From an uncultured Pseudomonadales bacterium (GTDB lineage: Bacteria; Pseudomonadota; Gammaproteobacteria; Pseudomonadales; Azotimanducaceae), in NCBI GenBank assembly GCA_938036875.1, contig CALHVX010000025.1, positions 1 through 64,000 of the forward strand: a stretch of DNA of 64,000 nucleotides, given 5' to 3'. The translations under genes were made by a program, and so were the position numbers. Positions 1 to 10,347 of the stretch are shown in pieces (the first letter of the stretch is position 1; each line of letters starts with the position of its first letter). A model generated the notes under the pieces. That model was not told the DNA's origin and did not search any database. It worked only from the letters and a program-made list of their open reading frames with translations.

Positions 1-22
1 TCCTGGCCGACCCTCCAAACCC

Positions 23-697
23 GTGCTGGCGGCACGTTTCGCCAGCGCTGAATTTCGAGCCGGCATGCAGCGCCTGGCACGGCGCCTGGGTTTACAACAA
101 CTGCATGACGCCGTGCCTAAAGATTGGCAAATTCCAGACAGTGCATTTGCAGTCCAAACAATAGAGGTGGCCAACCGGCTGTGCCCAGCGTTTATGGTAC
201 GACACTGTTTTAGGGCTTATTGTTTTGGCGCCATACTTGCTGCACGCAACAAGCTAACCCTAAACAGAGAGACATTCTTTGTCGCCGCGATGCTGCATGA
301 TCTGGGGTTGTGCGACAAACACGCCCAAGATACTGGCTCCTTCGAATGGGTTGGTGCGAAGCTGGCGCACAGCATCTGTCTAGAAGCCGAGCAAAGCGAG
401 ATCACGGCCGCAACTGTTCACAACGCCATTGCATTGCATACCTCCTTAGGCCTTGCGCATAAGTACCAACCAGAGATTGCGTTGCTTCACTTTGGCACCG
501 GCATGGATTTGTTTGGTATGCGCCTGGATGAGATACCCACAGACACCTTAGCAACGGTACTTGAAGCCTACCCTCGGGGTGAGTTCAAAACCGAGTTCTC
601 ACCCTGCCTTGAGCATCAAGCGAAGATAAAGCCTGACAGCCAAATCGCCGGCGCTGTTGGCATCGGAATACTTGATCGCATCAAGCAGCAACTTTGA
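23..697 (+). CDS. HD-domain phosphohydrolase-like protein (cyanamide-hydratase-like HD family)
   Basis: 224-aa ORF with HD motif context 'FFVAAMLHDLGL' and later 'IALHTSLGL'; GTG start near the window edge, so the N-terminus is uncertain. Confidence 0.65.
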   Translation: MLAARFASAEFRAGMQRLARRLGLQQLHDAVPKDWQIPDSAFAVQTIEVANRLCPAFMVRHCFRAYCFGAILAARNKLTLNRETFFVAAMLHDLGLCDKHAQDTGSFEWVGAKLAHSICLEAEQSEITAATVHNAIALHTSLGLAHKYQPEIALLHFGTGMDLFGMRLDEIPTDTLATVLEAYPRGEFKTEFSPCLEHQAKIKPDSQIAGAVGIGILDRIKQQL

Positions 698-714
698 GAG
701 AAATTGCGGCGGGT

Positions 715-1212
715 TTACTCAGCATTACCACCAAACAAACCTGACCGACCCGCCTCCAACGACAGCAAAAACTCTTTGGTGTCCAACCCACCCCCAAAGC
801 CGGTGAGCTTGCCATTGGAACCGATCACCCGGTGACAAGGCACCACTATAGGCAAGGGGTTACGACCGTTTGCGCCGCCAACAGCGCGCACCGCCTTAAC
901 GTTGCCCACCTGCTCAGCAATGTCTCGGTAGCTGCAGGTTGCGCCGTAAGGAATGGTGAGCAACGCTTGCCAAACCGCAAGTTGGAATGGCGTCCCTTGG
1001 GGCGCCAGCGGTAGATCAAACTCACGACGTTCACCCGCAAAGTACTCGGTGAGCTGCCGCTTGGCTTGCACAAAAGGTTCCGCATCTTCAATCCAATCCG
1101 GCTCCGCTTGCATCGCCTTGGGGCCGTTGGGAAACCCAATAAACTGCAATGCATCTTTTGTACCCGCCAATAAGACACTCCCAATGGGACTCTCTAAATA
1201 GCTATACAACAT
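715..1212 (-). CDS. ogt: Methylated-DNA--protein-cysteine methyltransferase
   Basis: Active-site motif 'PIVVPCHRVIGSNGKLTGFGGG'; start trimmed to internal Met (METMLYSYLESPIGS -> MLYSYLESPIGS) to avoid overlap with the upstream gene. Confidence 0.9.
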   Translation of the reverse strand: MLYSYLESPIGSVLLAGTKDALQFIGFPNGPKAMQAEPDWIEDAEPFVQAKRQLTEYFAGERREFDLPLAPQGTPFQLAVWQALLTIPYGATCSYRDIAEQVGNVKAVRAVGGANGRNPLPIVVPCHRVIGSNGKLTGFGGGLDTKEFLLSLEAGRSGLFGGNAE

Positions 1213-1243
1213 TGTCTCTACTCCGGTTGTTGTGCTTTCAATA

Positions 1244-2698
1244 TTAATCTTTGGATAGGGTCGATTGCGCAGTGGCGGCATGCCACAAATACATTAGCGC
1301 GTAGCTTCGCCAAGGTCGCCAAGACTCCGACTGCTTGCGTACCTGGGCTGGCGTTGCGCCCAACATTTTTAGCACCACCCAATCACTGTCTGGAAAAGCA
1401 TCCGGGTCGCGGGCAACACGCAGACTTACATAGCTTGCAGTCCATGGCCCAATACCGCGGATGCTGCACATGGCTTCAGTTAGCTGCGCACTGCCACGCG
1501 TGTCATCTAGCTGCATCTCGCCAGCGGCCACTTGTCTTGCCAACTCGCTGATCGCACGCCCGCGCTGCCCGGGCATACCTAGCTCAGCAACTTCTGCCTG
1601 CGCCAACCGCGCAGGCGAGGGAAATTCACCACCCCCGTAACGCTCAACCATTGCCGCCGCCAATACCGTGGCACGCGCTACGCTGACTTGCTGCCCTAGC
1701 AACGCGCGCACCGCGGTTTCAAAGCCATCCCAAGCGCCCGGCACCCGCAAGCCGCGCGCATCCCCCATAAAATTGCTGAGGCTTGCTTGGCCGGCTAAAT
1801 GATCATCAATGACTTGGGAATCCGCATCCAAGTCGAACATGCGTCGCACCACCGGCAACACTTGGCTCAACGGGTATTCAGGCACGTCAGGCAATTCCAA
1901 CACCAACGCGTCTTGCTGCCAAGCCACCTGCAACCAGTCACCTTGTGCGTTAAGCCTGCGTCGGTAGCACCGCCCTTCCACCACTTCCACACCAGCCAGC
2001 GTGCGCTTGCGAAGAAAATCGAAGACCCAACCCACGTTGTAAGGTTCACGCAAGGGCAGCCGCAGCCGCACCACATCCCCCACCGCACGCCCCACTTTTT
2101 GCTTGCGCAGCTCCGATGGCGCCCGCTGGTAGGCTTTGCGCATCTGGTTGTTAAAACTGCGCAAGCTGCCAAAGCCTGCATGCATAGCAATGGCCGTCAT
2201 CGGCAACTGAGTTTCGTTCAGCAGACGCTTCGCCAGGTGCACTCGCCGTGTACGCGCCAAACTTAATGGGCTTGTGCCCAAATGTTGCGCAAACAGGCGC
2301 CCCAGATGTCGCTCGCTGAGATCAACCTCCAAAGCCAAATCGGCAACGCTATGCTCGTCTAGATACCCAGAATCGACAAAACGCAGTGCACGTGTGAGTG
2401 GCGCATTGGCCAGCGTCCATTCTGGCGTGCGCGGTGCCAACTCCGGTCGACACCGCAAACAAGGGCGAAAGCCCGCATCCTGAGCCGCCGCTGGCGAGGC
2501 GAAGTAACGCACGTTATCCGCTTTTGCTGGCGGCGCAGGGCACACCGGGCGGCAGTAAATGCCCGTGGTCACAACACCGGTAATAAAACGACCGTCAAAC
2601 CGCACATCTCGGCTGCGGCGCGCCTGTTCACACTGCGCTGGACTTAACGGCATCACCTGAGAATTAGCCTGCTCCATCGAAGAATTAGCATCACCCAC
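1244..2698 (-). CDS. Ada-type metal-binding/AraC regulator fused to AlkA 3-methyladenine DNA glycosylase
   Basis: N-terminal Ada Cys motif 'GIYCRPVCPAPPAKADNVRYFASPAAAQDAGFRPCLRCRPE', AraC HTH, then AlkA HhH-GPD region 'IRGIGPWTASYVSLRVARDPDAFPDSDWVVLK'. Confidence 0.9.
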   Translation of the reverse strand: MGDANSSMEQANSQVMPLSPAQCEQARRSRDVRFDGRFITGVVTTGIYCRPVCPAPPAKADNVRYFASPAAAQDAGFRPCLRCRPELAPRTPEWTLANAPLTRALRFVDSGYLDEHSVADLALEVDLSERHLGRLFAQHLGTSPLSLARTRRVHLAKRLLNETQLPMTAIAMHAGFGSLRSFNNQMRKAYQRAPSELRKQKVGRAVGDVVRLRLPLREPYNVGWVFDFLRKRTLAGVEVVEGRCYRRRLNAQGDWLQVAWQQDALVLELPDVPEYPLSQVLPVVRRMFDLDADSQVIDDHLAGQASLSNFMGDARGLRVPGAWDGFETAVRALLGQQVSVARATVLAAAMVERYGGGEFPSPARLAQAEVAELGMPGQRGRAISELARQVAAGEMQLDDTRGSAQLTEAMCSIRGIGPWTASYVSLRVARDPDAFPDSDWVVLKMLGATPAQVRKQSESWRPWRSYALMYLWHAATAQSTLSKD

Positions 2699-2836
2699 CT
2701 ATCCAATAGCCACTATAATTGGCCGATCGGCAGAAGGCTCGCCAGAATCGGACATACTACTCTGACTCCCGACCAACAGATCCAAGCCCTGTTAGCGGCT
2801 AATGCAGGCGGCTCAACGGCTGCTGCCACCGCCCAA

Positions 2837-3952
2837 GTGACCTGGTTTGACCCCGAGTTAGGCAGCGACCAGCACTGCACAGTGCAATATCAGCGCAGCA
2901 AGCTGGGTGTAACGGCCCAATGCAACGGTCTTGTGGTACCGCTACAACAACCCGTGATGCTAGGCCAAGTTGCCATCCCCAAGCCTTGGGGCCAGGAAAT
3001 CTGGTACACGGGCATGGAGCAGCGTGGCCAAAGCCAAGTGCTGGTCCCGGGCGGCCGCCTGCCTTTAAGCCAATACCTGGCGCTAGCACCCAAAATGCTC
3101 TGCAATGGTCTAACGCCGGTTCTGCTAAAAATTCTCGACCCAAACCCTGCCAGCCATCTGGGGGATCTTTACTTTGAGTTGCATGAGCTTAAGCAAGAGG
3201 TCTATGTGGTTACCCAGGTAGATGCCCAAGCATGGCCGTCCGGCATCGGGGCTATTCGCTTGGGTATCAACCCAGAGGTACGCGCCAAGTATCAAGACGA
3301 CGCGGCATTGCGACGTGACTACCTCAAGGCTGTGCAAGCTTACGAAGCCGTGAGACGCCAGCTCGACTCAGCGCTTACGGACACAGCGATTGATGAACAG
3401 CAACAAGAGCAGAAGCTGCGCGAGCAAATGGAGAGCTTTATTGCACTGCAACCGCTCCAAGTGGGTGATGTAGTGACGGTGGATCCTTGGTACCCACACG
3501 CACTGCAACACGGCGTACGAGTGGTTGAGCTGCAAACCCCCACTTACGAAAGGCTCATCATCTCGTTTGCCCAAAAGGTACTCACCCAGGATCACTGGGA
3601 CAGCGCCCAAGCCATCGAGGCCATGTCGCTAGACACACCACCAGCACAGCAGCCAAGCAAGTCGGGCGAACCTAGGCTCATCGCGAACTACTCGGATTTT
3701 AGAGCTTGGCAAGTACCACTAGAGCCCGGCCAACGTTTAGAGCTACCAAGCACAACGCCTTACGCGGTAGCAATCAGCATTACTGGCACCACCAGCATCG
3801 GCGAGCTCAATCTCGAAGCAGAGCAAGCGGCCTTTATCCCCGGTAGCGCTCTACCCACGCATTTACACAACCAAAGCACCAGCAATGCACAGGTGGTGCT
3901 GGGCGGGCCTAGCAACATGACGTTAGCTACAGGGTTAGCCGCTAATGGATAA
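2837..3952 (+). CDS. Type I phosphomannose isomerase-like cupin protein
   Basis: 'AIPKPWGQEIWYTG' and cupin-like C-terminal half; the reading frame is open upstream of the called GTG, so the start is uncertain. Confidence 0.55.
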   Translation: MTWFDPELGSDQHCTVQYQRSKLGVTAQCNGLVVPLQQPVMLGQVAIPKPWGQEIWYTGMEQRGQSQVLVPGGRLPLSQYLALAPKMLCNGLTPVLLKILDPNPASHLGDLYFELHELKQEVYVVTQVDAQAWPSGIGAIRLGINPEVRAKYQDDAALRRDYLKAVQAYEAVRRQLDSALTDTAIDEQQQEQKLREQMESFIALQPLQVGDVVTVDPWYPHALQHGVRVVELQTPTYERLIISFAQKVLTQDHWDSAQAIEAMSLDTPPAQQPSKSGEPRLIANYSDFRAWQVPLEPGQRLELPSTTPYAVAISITGTTSIGELNLEAEQAAFIPGSALPTHLHNQSTSNAQVVLGGPSNMTLATGLAANG

Positions 3953-5039
3953 ACCCACCACCTTGCGTCGTTGGTTGCTCCCAAGCCTAGTGTTTGCGCT
4001 GGTCTACGGGTTGTTCTTTGTCTACCCACCCTTACGCCTTGGCTTTACGCTTAACCCAAGCTGGCAACCTACCACTATGGCATTGCTAGCCATTATGACC
4101 GGCCCCGCACTGTCACGGCTTAGCTATGAACGCTTCCCTAACAGCTTCACACGCTGGTGTTCGGCCATTGGCTTCACTTGGGCTGGCATTTGCTTCATTG
4201 GTTTGCTGTTACTGCTGCCGTTCGAAATCATTAGTCTGTTTGGTTTCGATGCGTTAAATCAAACCACCGCCTGCTATCTACTTGGGGCGCTCGCCGCGCT
4301 AGGCTTTCTAGGCTTGGTTAACGCACAGCAAACGGATGTGTGTGAAGTGTCTATCACCGTACCGGCAGATGCCCCAGCCAGCGCCAAAGGGTTACAGTTT
4401 GCACAGATAAGCGACGTGCACATCGGCTCGCGCAGTCCAGCCTTCTTAAAACGAGTGGTGCGCAAAACAAACGCACTCAAGGTAGACCGCGTGTTCATTA
4501 CCGGCGACCTAGTCGACTTCGCACATATCCAACAGCAGCAACTTGAGCCACTGGCTGAGCTAGATGCTCCGGTGGATTTTTGTATTGGCAACCACGAACG
4601 TTACGTAGACCTAGAAGCCATCTGTGATCGGCTAACCGCGCTAGGTATCAACGTGCTGCGTAACCGCTCAGAAAACTTCACTATCAACACAGCGCCGGTG
4701 CAAATCCTTGGTATAGATGACGCTGACAGACGTGACCAAGTGGGTTTAGAGATCGCTAAGCTTCATGCAGAACCCGAGCACTACCGAATCTTGCTCTACC
4801 ATCGCCCAGACGATGCGGAGGCCGCTGCCAGCTGGGGCGCGCACCTCATGCTCTGCGGACATACCCACAACGGCCAGATTGTGCCATTTAACTTTTTGGT
4901 GCGCCGCGTGTTCCCGCGCATACGCGGCAGTTACCCCATCGAGCAAATGACGCTCTATGTCAGCACCGGTACCGGCACCTGGGGTCCTGTGCTGCGTTTA
5001 GGCTCACGCGGCGAGATTACCCACCTGCGCTTGGTTTAG
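3945..5039 (+). CDS. Membrane-anchored metallophosphoesterase
   Basis: Hydrophobic N-terminus; 'QISDVHIG...ITGDLVD...GNHERY...LCGHTHNGQI' calcineurin-like motifs. Confidence 0.9.
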   Translation: MDKPTTLRRWLLPSLVFALVYGLFFVYPPLRLGFTLNPSWQPTTMALLAIMTGPALSRLSYERFPNSFTRWCSAIGFTWAGICFIGLLLLLPFEIISLFGFDALNQTTACYLLGALAALGFLGLVNAQQTDVCEVSITVPADAPASAKGLQFAQISDVHIGSRSPAFLKRVVRKTNALKVDRVFITGDLVDFAHIQQQQLEPLAELDAPVDFCIGNHERYVDLEAICDRLTALGINVLRNRSENFTINTAPVQILGIDDADRRDQVGLEIAKLHAEPEHYRILLYHRPDDAEAAASWGAHLMLCGHTHNGQIVPFNFLVRRVFPRIRGSYPIEQMTLYVSTGTGTWGPVLRLGSRGEITHLRLV

Positions 5040-5080
5040 CTTAGACTCTAGCTTGGCATAGACAGCAAGCGGCAACCGAC

Positions 5081-5788
5081 ATGAGCGAAGCAACCAGTTT
5101 TGGCGGCGACTACGAAAACGACCTGATCATCGAGCAAATTGAGATCGGGCCTATGCAAAATTTCACCTATATCGTGGGCTGCAAATCTACCCGCGAAGTA
5201 GTGGTCGTTGACCCCGCATGGGACATCGAGCAACTGGTGGGGCATATAAACGAGCGCGACTACAAACTGACCGGCGCGTTGGTCACCCACTACCATCCAG
5301 ATCATATTGGCGGCTCCTACGGCGGCAACCAAATTCCTGGCCTTGCAGAGCTGATGGCGCTGAACCCAGTGCGGGTCTATGCGCACAAAGAAGAGGCGGC
5401 CGGAGTCCTCAAAGTAACCGGCATCGAAAAGTCCGATCTAGCCGAAGTCAGTTCCGGCGAAAAGCTAAAAGTGGGTGACGTTGAGGTGGAGTTCTTGCAC
5501 ACCCCAGGCCATACACCCGGCAGCCACTGCTTCCGCATCAAGAAAACCTTGGTGTCTGGGGACACGTTGTTCATCAACGGCTGCGGTCGCTGCGACCTAC
5601 CGGGCTCCAGCAGCGAAGACATGTACCACAGCATGCAAAAGCTCAACGGGCTACCAGACGATACCTTGCTGCTACCCGGCCACAACTATGCCCACGTCCC
5701 CAACGCCACCATGGGTGAGACCAAGAAGACAAACGTACACCTACGAGTTGATTCCATGAAAACCTGGAAAATGTTTATGGGGGACTAA
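5081..5788 (+). CDS. MBL-fold metallo-hydrolase (glyoxalase II-like)
   Basis: 'THYHPDHIGG', 'HTPGHTPGSHCF', 'GDTLFINGCGRCDLPG', 'LLPGHNY'. Confidence 0.9.
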   Translation: MSEATSFGGDYENDLIIEQIEIGPMQNFTYIVGCKSTREVVVVDPAWDIEQLVGHINERDYKLTGALVTHYHPDHIGGSYGGNQIPGLAELMALNPVRVYAHKEEAAGVLKVTGIEKSDLAEVSSGEKLKVGDVEVEFLHTPGHTPGSHCFRIKKTLVSGDTLFINGCGRCDLPGSSSEDMYHSMQKLNGLPDDTLLLPGHNYAHVPNATMGETKKTNVHLRVDSMKTWKMFMGD

Positions 5789-5833
5789 AGCTTCCTGTCG
5801 ACAAAATCGACCAACAGCCCCGCGCGGGCATCA

Positions 5834-6355
5834 CTACTCACAACCCGGCAATTGCCCGACCCGCAACAAGGCAACGGTATCTTCATCACAACGGGTGGCC
5901 GCGCGAAACTCAGCGGTACGACCAAACATAGGCACACCCACGTAACCACGCATCTTCAAGATGCCGTTTTTGCCTAAACGCATGTTCGACGAGTACGTTT
6001 TACCAGACTCAGGATCGTAGATTTCGCCTTCCCACTTCTTGCCATCAAAGACATAGTCGCTAAGCAAATCCATGCCGATCAACGGACGCTTCTGGAGCTC
6101 GGGGTCTGGGTTCAGATCATCACGGCGCGGTGCACCTACCGGCCCATTCGGCTCGCCTTCAACATAAACCGCCTCGCTTGGATCTAGTACTAATACGCGC
6201 GCCTCTAGACCACCATCATCGGTGCGCGCAATCTTGAGCAAAGAGCCTCCCGTGTTCCAAAGCCCAACAACATCATCTCCCGCTTCTGCAGCCCCAGCGC
6301 TAGCAAAGAGATTTAGCATCACAACCATCAAAGCACTCTGAACAACTACTTTCAT
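5834..6355 (-). CDS. DUF2147-type secreted protein
   Basis: Signal peptide; 'VVGLWNT...', 'PLIGMDLLSDYVFDGKKWEGEIYDPESGKTYSSNMRL' typical of the family. Confidence 0.75.
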   Translation of the reverse strand: MKVVVQSALMVVMLNLFASAGAAEAGDDVVGLWNTGGSLLKIARTDDGGLEARVLVLDPSEAVYVEGEPNGPVGAPRRDDLNPDPELQKRPLIGMDLLSDYVFDGKKWEGEIYDPESGKTYSSNMRLGKNGILKMRGYVGVPMFGRTAEFRAATRCDEDTVALLRVGQLPGCE

Positions 6356-6433
6356 ACGTCTACTCCTAAAATATTTCGATTTTGAACATGAACGACAACA
6401 AGACCATGCTCACATCATGTAACGCTCTAACCG

Positions 6434-6922
6434 TCATTCTTTGGGTGGCAGCAAGGCATCAACCTTGATATGCAACTGCTGAATGGCTAGCTCGGTTTTT
6501 AAATTGACCTCAAAGGCATTAGATTGCGAGATACGGTCTTTTTCCGATTGCCTATTTTGCGACATCATAATAATTGGTGCCTGAATAGAAGCTAAAGATG
6601 ACAGCGCCAAGTTGAGCAAAATATAGGGGTAGGGATCAAACTCATCACCAATCCGGCTAAGCACCACGGAGTTCAATACCATCCAAGTTAGCAAGAAAGC
6701 AAAAAATGAGAAGATAAATGGCCACGAACCAACAACAAGCGCCAAACGATCTGCCAAGTTCTGCCAGAAGGTCGTTCGTTCCGCAAAAACCTCGTTGACG
6801 TTCTCTGATACCGTTTCGCCGGACGCAATAGCATCAATGACATTTTGCTGCTTTTGCCCCAATTCATCGTAAGGCCGACCCAACAGAGCTCGCGCCAGAT
6901 TGGTGAGGTATTTTGTTGCCAT
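6434..6922 (-). CDS. DUF1003-type membrane protein
   Basis: 'FWQNLADRLALVVGSWPFIFSFFAFLLTWMVLN...DPYPYILLNLALSSLASIQAPIIMMSQNRQSEKDR'. Confidence 0.85.
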   Translation of the reverse strand: MATKYLTNLARALLGRPYDELGQKQQNVIDAIASGETVSENVNEVFAERTTFWQNLADRLALVVGSWPFIFSFFAFLLTWMVLNSVVLSRIGDEFDPYPYILLNLALSSLASIQAPIIMMSQNRQSEKDRISQSNAFEVNLKTELAIQQLHIKVDALLPPKE

Positions 6923-6961
6923 AATAAGTAGACTCCAGCCACAAATAGTTGAAAAAACTCA

Positions 6962-7567
6962 ATGGATTTTGCCACAGTAAGCAAGGCCGTCGCGACATGG
7001 TTGGACGGGTATGGTGTACAACTTCTTATCACTGCAGTTGTCATCGTCCTGTACTTCTTGCTGGACCGTTTTAGCAAACCAAAATTAGAAGAAGGCGCCG
7101 ATCAAAGCCGTTTAAACGAAGAAGCCGCTAGCGATGCGATCCGGGCAGCACGACTAATCACCGGATTTGTCGGCGTATTGGTACTTGGCATGGTTTGGGG
7201 GGTCGATTTCCATGCGGTGTTGCTATTCGCCGGCACTACACTCACTCTTTTGGGGGTTGCACTGTTTGCGCAGTGGTCCATCCTCAGCAACATCACCGCC
7301 TATTTCATTCTCTTTCTGCAACCATCTTTTCGTCGCGGGAACTTCATAAGAGTGATCGACGTTGACAACTACATTGAAGGCTATATCTCCGACATTACTC
7401 TCTTCAACACCAAGTTAATCACCGAAAACCGAGAGATCATTGTTTATCCAAACAACCTATTGTTGGGTCGGGCCGCACTAATCAATCCGCGCGATCGACT
7501 CGACGGCATTGGCAAACTACAACAACGGTCTGTCACTCCCAACGTTGATTCCCAACCGAAAAACTAG
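6962..7567 (+). CDS. Small mechanosensitive ion channel family protein (MscS-like)
   Basis: TM segments followed by 'FAQWSILSNITAYFILFLQPSFRRGNFIRVIDVDNYIEGYISDITLFNTKL'. Confidence 0.8.
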   Translation: MDFATVSKAVATWLDGYGVQLLITAVVIVLYFLLDRFSKPKLEEGADQSRLNEEAASDAIRAARLITGFVGVLVLGMVWGVDFHAVLLFAGTTLTLLGVALFAQWSILSNITAYFILFLQPSFRRGNFIRVIDVDNYIEGYISDITLFNTKLITENREIIVYPNNLLLGRAALINPRDRLDGIGKLQQRSVTPNVDSQPKN

Positions 7568-7577
7568 AGGAGCAATC

Positions 7578-8456
7578 ATGGATACCGGCAGCTTTACCGG
7601 CTTTGACTTAACCTTACGTGAACCAGGCATCGCTTGGTTTCAGTTCAACTCACCGGAACGCCTCAACGGCATGACCGGGGGCATCAAGCGCGACCTAGTT
7701 GAAGCGGTTACCCAAGCACAGATGGACAACCAGGTGCGCATCTTAGTGTTCACCGGCAGCGGCCGTGCGTTTTGCGCCGGCGATGACCTTAAGGCTTACA
7801 CCAATGCGCAACTACCGGGCGATGCACTGGTTCCCCCGATCCCTCCAGGACACGACAACGCATTAGGCACCTACAACGGCTTGCGCACCATCTCCCAGCG
7901 CCTGAACAGCACCATTCGCAGCATCGACAAGCTCACCATTGCGGCGATCAACGGCGTAGCGATCCAAACCGGTTTCTCTTTGGCATTAGCCTGCGACTTT
8001 CGTATCGCCGCACAGAACGCACGCATGGGCAGCGCGACTTTAAGGTTCGGATTGTTACCCGACGAAGGTGGTCAACATCTGCTGGTGCAGCATTTGGGCG
8101 TGGCAAAAACCTTAGAGTTTTTGATGAAGAAACGCATTGTCAGCGCCGACGAAGCGCTTGAGCTTGGGCTGGTCACTGAAGTGGTGCCCGCAGAGGCATT
8201 AGAGCAATCTGCGTTGGACTTCGCCACCGAATTGGCCAACGGCCCCCAAGTGTCCATGCGCCTTTTGAAGCGGTCCATCTACAACGCTGCGGAGCTGGGT
8301 TGGGATCAAGCACTAGACGAGATTGCGGCTAAAACGGCAATTGCCGACCACCACCCGGATGCAAAAGAGGGTGTACGCGCATTCCACGACAAACGGGATG
8401 CCAACTTCAACGCTTGGCTTGAGCCAAGCTCAGGCAAACGGTCAAACAAAATCTAG
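7578..8456 (+). CDS. Enoyl-CoA hydratase/isomerase family protein
   Basis: Crotonase fold motifs 'GRAFCAGDDLKAY', 'AAINGVAIQTGFSLALACDFRIA'; start placed at ATG 7578 behind AGAGGAG RBS. Confidence 0.88.
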   Translation: MDTGSFTGFDLTLREPGIAWFQFNSPERLNGMTGGIKRDLVEAVTQAQMDNQVRILVFTGSGRAFCAGDDLKAYTNAQLPGDALVPPIPPGHDNALGTYNGLRTISQRLNSTIRSIDKLTIAAINGVAIQTGFSLALACDFRIAAQNARMGSATLRFGLLPDEGGQHLLVQHLGVAKTLEFLMKKRIVSADEALELGLVTEVVPAEALEQSALDFATELANGPQVSMRLLKRSIYNAAELGWDQALDEIAAKTAIADHHPDAKEGVRAFHDKRDANFNAWLEPSSGKRSNKI

Positions 8457-8466
8457 GCGTAAAAAA

Positions 8467-8493
8467 GGGCACCTTGCTGAAACCAGGGTGCCC
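8467..8493 (-). terminator. Putative rho-independent hairpin (minus-strand read)
   Basis: GGGCACC...GGGTGCCC with A6 at 8461-8466 (T6 on minus strand), downstream of mdh. Confidence 0.5.
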
Positions 8494-8681
8494 GAATGAG
8501 GAGTTATCAGTTGCAACTGCTGCCAGTGAAGGCAACATCCATGTCGCGAGGCGGTCCTTCACCCTATTAATGCCGTGACCGACCGGTATGTCTCACCCAG
8601 ATAAAAAAAATAATTCTCTACCTGGCCATTTCAGAGATTTCGCCTCCGCTACCTAAGCAACAGAGGACCATCGAGGATTAC

Positions 8682-9665
8682 CTAGCCTGGTAGCAGGTGA
8701 GCTACCGCATCACGCTCTTCAATCAGCTCCTGCTCGGTTGCCTTCATCTTGGCACGGCTGAAGTCGTTGATATCACGCCCTTGCACAATCTCCCACTTGC
8801 CGTTGCCAGCGCGGACCGGGAAAGAGTAAATCAGGCCTTCAGCGATACCGTAGCTGCCATCAGAGTAAACACCCATGCTGACCACTTCATCGCCACCTAG
8901 CGCCCAATCGCGCATATGGTCGATGGCCGCATTCGCAGCAGAGGCGGCACTTGAGGCACCACGTGCTTCAATAATGGCCGCACCACGCTGCTGCACTGCC
9001 GGGATGAAATCCTTTTCGTACCAAGACTGATCGACAAGATCCAAGGCGGGCTTACCAGCAACGCTAGCCTCATGAAGGTCGGGATACTGAGTAGCAGAGT
9101 GGTTACCCCAAATGCAGAGGCCTGATACGTCGGTGACGTGCTTACCAGTTTTGGCCGCCAGCTGAGCTTCAGCGCGGTTATGATCCAAGCGGGTCATCGC
9201 GGTGAATTGGCGAGGATCAATGTCGGGTGCGTTGCGTTGCGCAATCAAAGAGTTGGTGTTTGCTGGGTTACCCACAACCAACACCTTCACATCACGGCTG
9301 GCACTGTCGTTGATCGCTTTGCCTTGAACGGAGAAAATGGCTGCATTGGCTTCGAGCAGATCTTTCCGCTCCATGCCCTTGCTGCGTGGGCGAGAACCCA
9401 CCAGCAACGCATAATCGGTGTCTTTAAAGCCTTCGTTAGCATCAGAGGTGGCAACAAAACCTTGTACCAGCGGAAACGCACAATCTTCAATTTCCATAAT
9501 GACCCCCTGCAGGGCACCCAACGCTGGCGGGATTTCGAGGAGTTGCAGAATAACGGGCTGGTCTTTACCCAACATTTCGCCCGAGGCGATGCGAAACAGC
9601 AATGCGTAGCCGATTTGGCCGGCAGCGCCGGTAACGGTGACTCGAACCGGATCTTTCATGAGCAA
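8682..9665 (-). CDS. mdh: Malate dehydrogenase
   Basis: '[25 protein letters not shown]', 'MTRLDHNRA', '[12 protein letters not shown]'. Confidence 0.95.
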   Translation of the reverse strand: MLMKDPVRVTVTGAAGQIGYALLFRIASGEMLGKDQPVILQLLEIPPALGALQGVIMEIEDCAFPLVQGFVATSDANEGFKDTDYALLVGSRPRSKGMERKDLLEANAAIFSVQGKAINDSASRDVKVLVVGNPANTNSLIAQRNAPDIDPRQFTAMTRLDHNRAEAQLAAKTGKHVTDVSGLCIWGNHSATQYPDLHEASVAGKPALDLVDQSWYEKDFIPAVQQRGAAIIEARGASSAASAANAAIDHMRDWALGGDEVVSMGVYSDGSYGIAEGLIYSFPVRAGNGKWEIVQGRDINDFSRAKMKATEQELIEERDAVAHLLPG

Positions 9666-9840
9666 CTCTCTTCAAGTAATTGAGCCGCGTATTGTAGGAA
9701 ATGTAGAGCCTAAGCGCACCTAACCTGTTCTCGTATGCTGCCGCTATTTGCTCTAAGGCGTTATGCTAGTGAAAAACCAGCCTATGACACATTTTTGACA
9801 CCCATAAGCAGCATCCAGCATCCATCAGGGCGGCCAACCT

Positions 9841-10347
9841 ATGGCAACACTATTGTTAATTGAGGGGCCAGTTGGCGCCGGCAAATCCACCTACGCAGCC
9901 AAGCTGTGCTTCGAACGCCATGCAGTGCACCTGAATCTGGACGAGTGGATGGTGACCCTATTCTCCCAAGATCGGCCTGAGCAAGACTTCATGACTTGGT
10001 ACAACGAACGCAAGGAGCGCTGTATCGAGCAAATTTGGTTGGTGGCCATGAGCTTGCTGGATGCCGAGGTCGATGCGGTGCTGGAGCTTGGGCTGGTGCA
10101 ACCGGCCGCGCGAGAAGCCTTTTACCAGCGGGTTGCGGCCATTGATTGCGAGTTGCAGGTCATTGTCTTAGAGGCAGACAAAGCCACCCGTCATCAACGG
10201 GTGCAGGTGCGCAACGAGGACAACAGCCCAGACAGCACAAGACGCATGGTGGTTTCCGATGAGATATTTGAGCTCGCCAACGGCGCCTGGATACCACCAG
10301 ATGAGCGCGAGCGGGACCAGCAGAACATCGAGTTTGTGCAGTCCTAG
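9841..10347 (+). CDS. AAA-type ATP-binding kinase
   Basis: Walker A 'IEGPVGAGKSTYAAKL' at N-terminus, small kinase-like protein. Confidence 0.75.
   Translation: MATLLLIEGPVGAGKSTYAAKLCFERHAVHLNLDEWMVTLFSQDRPEQDFMTWYNERKERCIEQIWLVAMSLLDAEVDAVLELGLVQPAAREAFYQRVAAIDCELQVIVLEADKATRHQRVQVRNEDNSPDSTRRMVVSDEIFELANGAWIPPDERERDQQNIEFVQS

Noticed and set aside
9138-9683. 181-aa plus-strand ORF opposite mdh
   Set aside because: Antisense to malate dehydrogenase, no motif support.
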